Positions 38,501 through 50,500 of a DNA stretch of 64,000 nucleotides are shown piece after piece. Made by a program: the position numbers and the translations under genes. The DNA is from Anniella stebbinsi. Lineage: Eukaryota > Chordata > Lepidosauria > Squamata > Anniellidae. How positions within the stretch are numbered: the stretch's first letter is position 1; each line of letters starts with the position of its first letter. The stretch covers positions 206,130,017 to 206,194,016 of the forward strand of contig JARDYH010000004.1 in assembly GCA_029215795.1 (NCBI GenBank), in the 5' to 3' direction. Below the pieces are notes generated by a model. It saw nothing but the letters and a program-made list of their open reading frames with translations, did not search any database and was not told the DNA's origin.

Positions 38501-41500
38501 CGCCAAGCGTGGTTTGCTCCACTCCTCAACCTAGCCAACAGATTGACGTGGCATCTCCCACTCCTACCGGACCTAATTTCCAAGAACCACGGCATGGTTC
38601 TCCATCCAAATCTAAAATAACTACAGCTAACAGCATGGAGAATCCGGCCAGATGGCAGGATCTACATATCCCTCAGACAGTCAAGGCTATTCTACAAGCG
38701 GCTAGAAAGCCTTCAACTAGGGCCTCTTATGAGAGAAAATGGAAAAAAATTGTTCAATTTGCTGATGACAAAGGGTTTAATCCCACATCATGCCCTATTC
38801 TAGTTTTCCTTTATTCCCTTTACGATGCTGGGTTGAAGGCAGCATCAATTAAAGTTTATTTAGCAGCTATCTCTGTTAACCATGACCTGGTTTGTAATTT
38901 TTCTGTTTTTACTCACCCATTGTCAAAAAGCTTTCTGAAAGGGCTCCACAACATTCTTCCCCCACATCGCTCAGTTGTGCCCCAATGGAGTCTCTCTGTT
39001 GTTTTAGCTGCATTGACTGCGAAACCATTTGAACCGTTGGCAACTATTGATATAAGACTTTTAACATTTAAAGCGGTGTTTTTAGTGGCTATTACTTCTG
39101 CAAGAAGAGCTTCAGAACTCAGTGCCCTTCTAGTTGACCCACCTTACACTCAGTTTTTTAGAGATAAGGTAGTGTTAAGACCTGGTCCGTCTTTTGTCCC
39201 AAAAGTCGTCTCCGATTTTCATGTTAATCAAGACATTGTTCCACCTACCTTTTTTCAAGCATCTTCAGATCTGTTGAGTTCCAGGCTCCATTCCTTAGAC
39301 ATAAGCAGAGCGCTGGCTTTTTACAAATCCAGATCAAAATTCTTCCGTAAATCCAAACAGTTGTTTGTCTGTTATGGGGGGAAGAATAAGGGACAAGCAG
39401 TTTCGTCTCAAAGACTCTCTCATTGGATTGTGCAAACAATCACATTAGCCTACCAGCTAGCAGGGAAAGAACCTCCAGAATCTCTGAAGGCACATTCCAC
39501 TCGGGCACTATCCATATCCACTGCTTTAAATCATGGAATCGCTATTCCAGATCTGTGTAGAGCAGCTACATGGTCCAAGGCTTCCACCTTTATCACTCAT
39601 TATAAGCTGGATGTTAGAGCCAGGAAAGACTGTACTTTTGGTCGAGCTGTGCTCTCGGCGATTCTTCAGTGATGTTCCAGCAAGCCTACCCTCCTCCGGT
39701 AAGTTTTTTGCTGGTTAATCACCCATATGTGTGATGCACAGAGACCACGAAGAAGAAATGCAGGTAACTGTAGTTCTTCGAGTGGTCATCTCTGCAGTCA
39801 CACAACCCACCCACCGTCCCCTCTTGGCATCGCTGTAGCCTGTTGGTCAAGAGAATGTAATTTCTCTGTGCATGCAAGCTACCTTTAAATTTCCTTTATC
39901 ATATCATATCTCGTTCGCGAGGCAAGATCGGTCTCATAGAACTGAGGTAAATGGGAACCTGAGTATGCGCAATAGGACGGTGGGGGAGGGGTTCCCGCCT
40001 AAAATCTAAGCTATAGAAGTTTCCTGAATGAGGCTCGGCGCCGGTGCAGAGCCCATAAGTGTGACTGCACATATGACCACTCGAAGAACTACAGTTACAG
40101 GTAAGCAACCTGCATTTCCTCCGTTACGGAGTCCTAGGGCTGTGCTTTAAAATGGCAGTTTGATCATAAAATAGCTACCAAGGCCTCAGATTTCTGAGGC
40201 TGAGGTTTGCACAGCCCTCCTCAGAACATCTCATTTTCAATTTTTCAATCCCTGTCATCTCCTGGTAGGGCATGGGAAGTCTGGAGAGACCCTGCCAGCC
40301 ATATTGACCGTGCTGAGCTAGATGAACCAACATTTTGATTTGGTATAGCAGAGTTTCCTATATAAATTCTTCCCCGGATTCTGCACTGCATGGCATGCAA
40401 AAAATATACAAGGCACCATTTCAGGAGGTAACTTCTTTCCATGTCTCTCTCGATGCAGCAAATTTTGAAAGATGTTTCAGATATGGAGGAAGACCTCCTT
40501 AGCATAGAAGAGAAGTTGCAACAACTGGGTAGTGGTGATGAAGAGGCGAGACGGTATTTGGAACGGTGTTCAGTTCATTTTGATGAGCAAGACTTCGAGG
40601 CCGGAATCAAACAACATAATGAAAAGCTTTTGCCTGTGGGTCGATTCCTGAAACCTATATCTAAGGTACAAAGGATGCTTTGGTATACAGCTATAAAAGA
40701 ATGTGCATCCACAAGGAATGGGGCGGGGGATACCCCTATGCATGGGTCAGTGTGTTTGTTATGGGTTAATAATCCAAAGTAACTTTGCCTATTAAGCAGG
40801 GGGTTGGTAACTGCAGGGGGCCTGAGGACCATTTTAGTCCTCCCTGCACACCTGCCAATGCCCTGTGGAATTTACCCCAACAACAAACCATGGGTTCTCA
40901 AGGTGGCTTGTTTGAAAAAATACATCACACTGCATGGTTTGTGTTGGTTTGTTGACCGTAAATAAACAATTCAATACACTGCATGGTTAACAAGCCGTCC
41001 TGGCTGCGTTCAGACAACACACTAACCCCACGGTTCAACAAACAACCCAAAGTTCAAAACAACCCACACTCAACCACTGAGTTTGGGTTAGAGCATTGTG
41101 TGAACAGCTCCTGTGTCAGATTGCTGCTGCAGTGATCCACCTAGTATCAGGGAGCAATAGCAGATGAGCTGTTGTGGACAGAAGATATAGCTGGGGAGAG
41201 AAATGGAAGACAAATGTGGAAAGCAGAGAGCTGGTTCAGAAATATATGAGAGGAACATGGCATTTCCATATGGGGTAGGCAGAAGAAGTGGTTGCATCAG
41301 TTGCATTCAGAACTGGATGCAGAGGCTTAAGGGGAGAGAATGGCTGTATTCGGACAACACTTTAGTCAATGGTGGGTTGAGTAGACGACTCACAGTTGGT
41401 TTTTTGTGGGTATTCCCCACACAACATGTCCCCACACAACTGAGGGTGGTTGGGGCTGGTGTTGAGTGGACTAATAGTCAACCCAACATTTGCTGACACA

Positions 41501-44500
41501 GCCCCCGCCCCTATCCCCACCCTCCCTCGGTCCTCCCAGTTCTATCCCAGCAGCCTCTGCAAGTTGCACCAGTTGTAGCAGAGTGGCGGCCGCCGCTTTT
41601 GTCACTCTTGCTGCCTGCCTCTATGGGCTTGTGTTTTAACCCACTCACCACACGCCATTAACATACTCACCCCTCAACACAACACTTTAAACAACTGGCT
41701 TTGAGCTGAACAACTTGCAAGCCAGTTGTTTCTCTCAGTTGCTTATTTGGGTGGAATAGCATACCCTCGGTAGTTTGTGAGCGGCGTGTTACCCTCCACA
41801 TAACTCAATAACCAATACAACTGACGACTGTTTCCTCCCACCCCTCAGTTGCTTAATGTGTTGTCCGAATTCAGCCAATGTCTGCAAGGAGCCTATTTGA
41901 GGATCTGTCAGTAGCCGGATATGTACTCTGTAGAGAAGTGAAATGGTGAACTTGGGCATGAGTGATCTTGGGTATAGGGAAGGGGAAAGAAAATGAGTCG
42001 TTGAAAAATCTCAAGACTGAGTGCTTAGAAGGACTGGCCAGCAAGCTCTTAAGGCAATGACTGGAAGTATTGGATGGTGTTTTGAGTAGAAAGATCGTAG
42101 GCGCTGCCATTCCTATTCTATTCTGAGATGTCTGAGATCAAGGCCCTCTTCTCAGGCATTTCTTAAGCCATTTGATCTTAAGCCATTGATTCCATTAATA
42201 GGTTCCTACTTGCAGAACACAATGCATTTTCTGCAGCTTATAAATGATATTGATTTAAAAGCAGCCGGTTTTGCTTGTTACCATGCATGTTGTGTCCTTG
42301 CACACAAACATCCCACAAACGCAAGCAATAGAGCTCATTGAATGCACCTTGAACAAGAGGATGAATGGATCGTTTCCCTCCACTGGGTTTATTTGCTCCT
42401 TAGCTGAATCTGCTCTTAAATTATTATTCTTTTTACAATTTGAAGGAACATTTTATTTACAAATATCTAGTCCAGCCATGGGATGCAAATTTGTCCCAGA
42501 GCTAGCAAACCTGCATATTGACCAGTGGGAACATGAACATATTTTATCAGAATATATAGTTCTGTATAAGAGACCCCTGGATGAGGTTCAAAAGAAAAAT
42601 ATAAGGAATTGGACAGCATGCTAACAGTATAACATGCCAACAGTACAACGGAGACAATTCAGTTTGTGGTTTATTATCATCATTGCAAAATGAACTCCTT
42701 CTCACACGTGCCAAGGAGCATGGCGGCTGCTGCTCTGTATGGCACCAGTCTGTGTGGCTGCAGAGGGCGTCTGTGCGAGTCTGTGACCATGTTGGTGGGT
42801 GTAACCTTTGAGTGGACCACTGGATTAGCTCCACTCATATGCATGCACGCCTACACCCCAGTGTATATGTGCATGTTCACCCACATACGAGTGTATGTAA
42901 AATGGAGGACAAAGACTAGGTTAGTCATAAGTAAGAGGTTGGGGTGCATGTAAGGCAGCTTTCCCAATCCAATGCCCTCCAGATGTTTTGATCTTTCACT
43001 CCCAGAATCCTGACCATTGACCATGCTGGCAGGGTCTTATGGCAGTTGAAGGTCCCAAGTATCTGGAGGCCACCAGGTGGGAGACGGCTGATCAAAGACG
43101 TTGGTCAAGTTGGTAATGATCATTTGCCTTCAAGGCTGAAATGACCAGAATGAAGCCATAGCTCAGTGGGACAGAGCATATGCTTTGCATGCAGAAGGTC
43201 CCCGGTTTGATCTCCGGCTTCTCCAGATAGAGCAAGGAAACAATCCTGCCTGAAACCCTGGAGAGCTGCTGCCAGTCAGTATCAACAATACTGGGCTAGA
43301 TGGACCACTGGTCTGACTCAGTATATGGCAGCTTGCTATGTTCCTAAGTTGGAGCAAGAGGGCAAGGTCTTAGCCTTGGAAAAAACAGAATAAAAGGCCT
43401 CTATCAGGATGTTCTTTGCACTCCTTTCCCTTAGTGAAGGCTGTTATGCTGTACCTTAAATGTGATGCTTAGACTTAGCCAATCCTATTGTTGTCTTTTC
43501 CCACTGAGTGTCTCGGCTGCATGAATGTTGTGTTCTTGCAGGTCTACATTCAAGCCAAATCGAAGCTAGAAACCAGGATTGCTGAATATTGCCGAGAGAC
43601 CAAAGCTGCCCTGGAGGCATGCGGAGAACAGACGAAGGAGCTACTTCTGGAACTGAATACACTTGAGGAACAACAAAAACCTTGTGGTGTTGCTAACCTT
43701 GCACTAGATGAAGAAAAATATAAACTGGGGGATCACTTAAAAGCAACAACGCAAGATATGAAGGTATGCCTTAATTGATGCCTTATTCCGATCTCTCTCA
43801 GACAGTTCAAGAGGATGATATGCGGCAATGTAAGTCATCTAGTTCATTGACCCATATCCTGTGAGGATTTGCCTTAACAGGCCTTTTGTGGAGCTGACTT
43901 TGTGTGAAAAAACAGAAATTCCTGTTAAAGATGGTGATAGACAAAGTCTAGAACCAAATGGTAAGGAGGATACAGGGCTGATGCTGAAAAAACGGCAGCC
44001 CTGAATCTCAACCCCTCCCTGAGAATACAAAGTGCTAGGTGCAAGAACATCACACAAGGTTTCTGTGTGCTACTCAACTTGAAGAGGTGGGCAAATTAAA
44101 TGCCATGTTCTCAGTCTTCTGTTTCTAGACACTATGAGGGAGAGGAGGAGACATGGGGGCTGCTGTATAGAACAGTAACTCTCCATCATCTGTACATCTA
44201 GTTCTGGCTTGTGATTTCTTCCAAGACTGGTGCACATTGCTCCCTGCATGTTACTAAATCTATACCATTGAGTTCCAGTTTTTCCGGACTGGAGGTATAG
44301 AGCTGATTAGATAGGGCAACTTCATTTGTTGTATATTTAGCTATTGTATGTTACCAATGAAATGAAACAAATCCCCTCACTTACATGCAGTAATAAGGAC
44401 ACATTACAGGGAAACTCTTTAACTTGAGAAGGTTCCACTCTTAAAGGCGGCCTAGAATTTTTTTTAGATAGAATTGGTGGCAGCTCCCTACCAGATATAG

Positions 44501-47500
44501 AAAAAGGGCAATTTTACACTAGAATGTATGAAATGGGTTGCTTTCTAACTAAGAAGTGTAGTGATATAAATAGGTTGCTCTTAAATCCATTCTTCGACTT
44601 GACATTGCAATGTTTACTATTCCTGTTGAGCAGGGCTGAGCAACCTGTGGTCTTCAGCCTAATTTCAAAAGCCCTCTGCATGCAATTAGTTCAGACCTCT
44701 GACAAGAATGATCTGTCCCTTTCCTGCAGCCCACTTATGTGGGAAGGAAGAGCGGGAGGGAGAGAAAAGGGATGCCCAGCCATTTTGGGCTCTGGTCCTG
44801 CCCACAGTTGGTTTCTGCCCCGCTCATGGCTGACATCTGGCCCCTAACAGATTACCCACAAGGAAAATGGCCCTCGACAAAGGGCGGGTGGAAAGGTTAC
44901 CCACCCCTGGAGTAGAAACTAGGGGGATAAATAATCTGGTTTTCTGAGTACCTGTACCAATGCCTGGCGACACTTCTTTCAAGCCCAGCATTCTGAAGAA
45001 TATTTGAGTTGACTTGATTGTCTTCCAGACTCCAAATCAGAATAACATAAGCAATGTTGTCCCCAACAACAAGGTGACCAGTCTAGTCATGTCAAGAGTT
45101 TTCAGTTGCCATCAGATATGTCCAATCTTCTAAAGTGTAAAACTGCTATTCAACATTCAAAAACTTTGGTGTGTTTCTTCCAAGAATCTGAAGCTGATAA
45201 TCCAAGAGCTAGAAAATGTATTGAACGAAACAGGGAGAAATCTCCAGGAAAAGGAGAAAAGAATAGCCACATTAGAAATGGAACTTAAGTGAGAGCTTCC
45301 AGGAGCTTCCATTTAGCTGTTTAAGGAAACGTATTTCAGTCTGCTTACTGTATTGTCCTTCGTGGCAACAAATTACCAGAAAGTCAGATCATACAAACTT
45401 TGGAAGGTTTCACGGTGATCGTCTTGTGTGTATCGTTTTTGTCTTGCTAGTTTGAAAAATTGTCTGCAGAATTAAGCTTACAAATTGGCGAGAAAAATCG
45501 GTTGCTAGCTGAACAGAGAGACCAGACAGAGAGTATGAAACAGCTGGCAAAGGAGAACACCTTGCTGCAAAAGGAGAGAGATGGCCTCCAGCAGGCTATA
45601 CAGAGTATTACAACAGAAAATGACCAACTCCGGAAGGACTTGCTGGAAAACTCTATAAAGGTATAGGGAGGTTTTCCAGGACACTGAATCCAAGTGATAT
45701 GTTGCATGAAACCTGTTGGTGACAGGTGTTTGGACCCAGCACCTGACTTCTAGGCCCGTGAGACTTTACTGAAATTCTGCATAGAGTTAACATGATACTC
45801 TTACAGAGCTCTACAAAAGTACCATAATCCAGTGATGGGACTTGGCTTTTTTTTTTTATTTGTCTGGAACATGTTGGCCCAGGACTTTTGAGATTTTGCC
45901 TGTGTTCATAATATTTTATATTAAACAGGAAATTGAGGAAGTTGTCATTCCCAAACTTTCTAGAGTGAAATGCACTCTATGGAAGGAATTTTATCGTGCT
46001 AGAGCAAGGCTAGGAGAAATGAAGATCTGTAATCCTTGGCTTGTAGATTCTGTTGTTGTTGACAGCACTGAGCCTGTTCAGAAAACATGCTAAGCCATGT
46101 ATAGGCCACTAACCCTTTTGCAGCAAATGTTAGCGAGTGTGTTTAAACCGTGGTTGTGTAGCCTCTGTGGTTAGGAATGGTTCACATGATCTGCTAAGTC
46201 ATGATTCACATGACCTGCTAAATCATGGTTCACATGACATGCTTAGCTATAATGTTTAGCTCAAAAGGCTTAATCACTGTGGCTTAGTGTGTCGTCTGAG
46301 CAGGGTCAACATGTTCTAGTTTTTAAAACGATAAAGAGAAGGAAGGATCTAAAACTTCTGGAAATCCACCTTTGATTCTGAGGTCTGCTTAGTTCGCAGA
46401 TAACCTACCCAGGAGGCATCATTCTTCACCATTGGTTATGCTGGTTTCGAATGCCTGCATGGAGCTTTGATCAATATCCAACCCTATGTTCATTGGACTT
46501 AATGTCTCTGCGTATAGATGGACTAATCTAAATATATCCTAACACATTTTTAAAGCGCTTAGCCTTTATAAGATGGACGAGTGCAAACACTAAGGATTGG
46601 CTAATAATTTTATCTTCAGTGGAATTTGCCAAAAAGTGGAAGGATTTTGCAGATTTTGTTTAGAATATTGGTTAAAGAAATAGAAATAAAGTAGTTTAAA
46701 ATGAAACACTTTGGAAATGAGGAGTTGATAACACTGAGGCTTATTTATTATAAACTTTGGAATTTGTTCTTGATATACTGGAACAGCTTTTTCAATCAAA
46801 GCATATTCGGAGCTATTCATGTTTTGAAGGTAAGTGGATCTACAGAAGTACGTAGTAGGTTGCCTTGTCCTAAATATTTTCAATATTACATGTTTATGTA
46901 TTAGACTTACTTTAAATACCTACTGAAGAGAGGAAAGGTTAAGAACAATGTAATATTGTAATATTGTAGAACTTTAAAATCTTTTGAAATGTTTAAAAAG
47001 AGCAGAGGACGGAATATCACTGTTTAAGGAAACCTATTTCAGTCTGCTTACTGTATTGTCCTTCGTGGCAACAAATTACCAGAAAGTCAGATCATACAAG
47101 CTTTGGAAGGTTTCACGGTGATCGTCTTGTGTGTATCGTTTTTGTCTTGCTAGTTTGAAAAGTCGTCTGCAGAATTAAGCTTACAAATTGGCGAGAAGAA
47201 TCGATTGCTAGCTGAACAGAGAGACCAGACAGAGAGCATGAACCAGCTTGTAAAGGAGAACTCCTTGCTGCAAAAGGAGAGAGATGGCCTCCAGCAGGCT
47301 ATGCAGAGTATTACAACAGAAAATGACCAACTCCGGAAGAATTTGCTGGAAAACTCTATAAAGGTATAGGGAGGTTTTCCAGGACACTGAATCCAAGTGA
47401 TATGTTGCATGAAACCTGTTGGTGACAGGTGTTTGGACCCAGCACCTGACTTCTAGGCCCGTGAGACTTTACTGAAATTCTGCATAGAGTTAACATGATA

Positions 47501-50500
47501 CTCTTACGGAGCTTTACAAAAGTACCATAATCCAGTGATGGGACTTGGCTTTTTTTTTATTTGTCTGAAACATTTTGGTCCAGGCCTTTTGAGATTTTGC
47601 CTGTGTTCATAATATTTTATATTAAACGGGAAATTGAAGAAGTTGTCATTCCCAAAAGCATTCCCAAATGCACTCTATGGAAGGAATTTTATCATGCTAG
47701 AGCAAGGCTAGGAGAAATGAAGATCTATAATCCTTGGCTTGTAGATTCTGTTGTTGTTGACAGCACTGAGCCTGTTCAGAAAACATGCTAAGCCATGTTT
47801 AGGCTGCTAACTCTTTTGCAGCAAATGTTAGCAAGTGTATTTAAACCGTGGTTGTGTAACCTCTGTGGTTAGGAATGGTTTACACGACCTGCTAAGTCAT
47901 GGTTCACATGACATGCTAAGCTATAATGTTTAGTTCAAAATGCTTAATCACTGTGGCTTAGTGTGTCGTTTGAGCAGGGTCAACATGTTTTAGTTTTTAA
48001 AACGATAAAGCGAAGGGAGGATCTAAAACTTCTGGAAATCCACCTTTGATCCTGAGGTCCGCTTAGTTCGCAGATAACCTACCCAGGAGGCATCTCTCAT
48101 CATCCTTCACCATTGGTTATGCTGGCTGGGACTGATGGGAATTGCGGCCCTCTGAATGTTTTCTCCTACGAGTCTCTCCCCCCCACACACACAAAATATT
48201 AGGGAGTAAGTACCAATGGACACAGTGCAATTTAGTCAGGTTTCATTGAGGCCAACAGTTACGGCTGAACTGCCTCATTGGCTACAATACAATCTCACCC
48301 TCCTAAGATCAGCTCACGGAAAGTAAGTATACTTCTTTATGCTGACGATGCAGTGCTGATCTCTCAGACCCTTTTGGGTCTTAAGAGACTCTTAAAAGGA
48401 TTTGTGAAGTACTGCGTTAAGAATAGACTGACAATCAGTTACCAGAAATCGAAAGTGCTTGTTTTTGCAAAGACTGAAGTTAAGTTCTCTTGGTCTATGG
48501 GGGGTGGCAGAATTGACCAGGTAGACTCTTATAAGTACTTGGGTATCTGGTTCCAAGAGAATCTGAAATGGAACATGCATGGCAAGCACGTTAAGGCTAA
48601 AGCCGAACAGACAATGGGAGCTCTCTCCTGATTTTTCCATCTAAAAGGGGGTACCTATATACCAGCCGTTATTAAGATATATAAAGCAAAGCTGGTCGCA
48701 CAGGTTCTGTTCAGGGCTCCAGTCTGGTTCCCACTCTCCAAGGTTACTTTGGAGGGGGTTCAGTCTTTATTCTTGAGATCAATACTTGGTGCTCCAAGAT
48801 GTGTGTCCGGTTCAGTACTAAATTTGGAGGTTGGTTTAAGATCTCTGGAAAGTGTAGCTTGGAGCTTAACCCTGCAATACTGGTTCCGTCAATATCATGC
48901 CCTGACCCATAACTCCCTGGTTTCCCAGGTCCTGTTGGACTCTTTCAAATCTCACTGGACCAAAGCGATAGTGAGGAAGGTTACAATGATGGGGTTCTAT
49001 CCCCCCCTCTTACTCTTGCTAGATTCGGGTAGTGTCAAACTAACTATCAAACGAAGACTGGCTGATATCGATCTCCAGGAGATGCGGGCAGCTGCGAGAG
49101 GTCCCTGTTCCCCAGCGGCGTTGGGCTTGCCGGACTACACAGACTGAGGCGAAATAGCATATCTAGAGTGGCTCTTTGTCCCAAAATATAGGAAAGCATT
49201 TACCCTGGCCAGGTTTGATGCTCTCTCCTCCAAAATGTTGGAGGGAAAAATAAAAAAAATACCAGTGGAAAATAGACTCTGTCCATGGAACAATTCTGAG
49301 ACTGAGACAATCGTACATGTTCTCCTCAGTTGCAATTTCTATAATGGGATTAGGAATGATCTGTTGTGACCAATTATTCAGGATCTCCCTGGTCGCTCCA
49401 AAGAAACCCTATCTATAATTCTTCTCCAGGGCAAAGATAAGCTTGTTACCACTCAAGTCTCAAAGTTTGTATGTCTCGCCATTCGCTATAGAACTCAAAT
49501 GGTTATATGAAGATATTTCCATGTACTGTCCTGTGAATTTTGACAAAACTGTATATTTTAATTTGTGATATGGTCTGTTGACCGATAATAAAGTGATTGA
49601 TTGATTGAACTGAAAGAAACCATTTTGAGGACTCTTGAAATAGCAAGTGGGATGTGCAACATCAACAAAATGTTGCAGCGCGGAGTGCTTCTGTTCAGGG
49701 TTCCAGCCAGTCATGCTTTCAGAGGACTCCATTCCGCCGTCCCTTTCTCCAAACCAATTTTCAGTTCCCTCTCCCAGCAGTCAGTCCACCTTCCGTGCTC
49801 ACTGATTATGCTCACTTTCCACTGAATTAGTTTTTTACTTTCCCCCTTTTCCTAAATATTTTTTGTACTTCTGCAAACCTTTGGGTTTCCCCCATGCCTC
49901 CCTCTTGTGCGTGGATGGTGCGGTTTCAGCTGCATCAGGATCTCCACTCAGATAATGCTATGAATATATAGGATAATTTATGGCTGGACTAACGAAGTCC
50001 GCATAAATCTCAGTTCATTTTGTCATTCAGGCTTGGGTTGATTTGGCTAATCTTCTGCAGTTTCATGCAGTAAATTGCACTGTCTTCTGCTTTGTCATCT
50101 GAGAAACCACCAGGATATAAACTAAATTGTGGACTGAAAAGGCCAGGTGCAGCCAATCGTGTTAAGCAAGCCCTAACTTCGGAAGCTGCCTGCGCCTTTT
50201 TCAGTTTCATTACCTTCTTGAGGCACATTTTCTTTTAATAGGTTCACTTTTTAGGCAACGTTCTGAACTAATTACCTCTGGAGGTGAAGGATGGGGAGGG
50301 AGGGAGGGAGGGAGAGACCTAAAAATGAATTAGTCTCAACTCTCTCAAATCTGTATGACTTTGTTTTTTTTCTAACCAGTATTTGAACATGTGTGTAGTA
50401 ATGATATGAACCCTCCCACATAAACCTGGTTCATGTCTGATTTTGCCTTTGCAAACATTTTAAATTGTGTCTGGAATAGAAAGAAGTCTGCTCAGGCTTT

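Larger units (their letters stand above)
34356..40117 (+). mobile_element. DIRS retrotransposon 2, decayed, copy A only
   Basis: A second, distinct DIRS copy of about 5.76 kb with inverted terminal repeats 34378-34503 and 39938-40063 and an internal complementary region at 39722-39805. GTT precedes the left end (34353-34355) and TTT closes the right end (40115-40117). Copy B shows the empty site with a single GTT at 54380-54382. Gag and RT frames are broken; the recombinase frame is open. Sense orientation in CENPE intron 20A. Confidence 0.93.
27085..45300 (+). repeat. segmental duplication, copy A
   Basis: Matches 46548-59300 through exons and introns at roughly 97-99% by eye, interrupted by element insertions on either side. 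It begins 'aaagcgtttagcc' and ends '..gaacttaagtgagagcttccaggag', after which A continues into copy C and B into its own flank. Copy A carries exons E16A and E18A-E23A. Confidence 0.93.

Noticed and set aside
41580..41620. A CpG-rich stretch (gtggcggccgccgcttttg) as a promoter.
   Set aside because: It lies inside the TIR element, is very short, and no other promoter sign or downstream gene start is present.
43153..43346. A tRNA gene, because box A and box B-like motifs are present.
   Set aside because: The 3' half does not fold as a tRNA, and several diverged copies with the same downstream body exist, so it is a tRNA-derived SINE.
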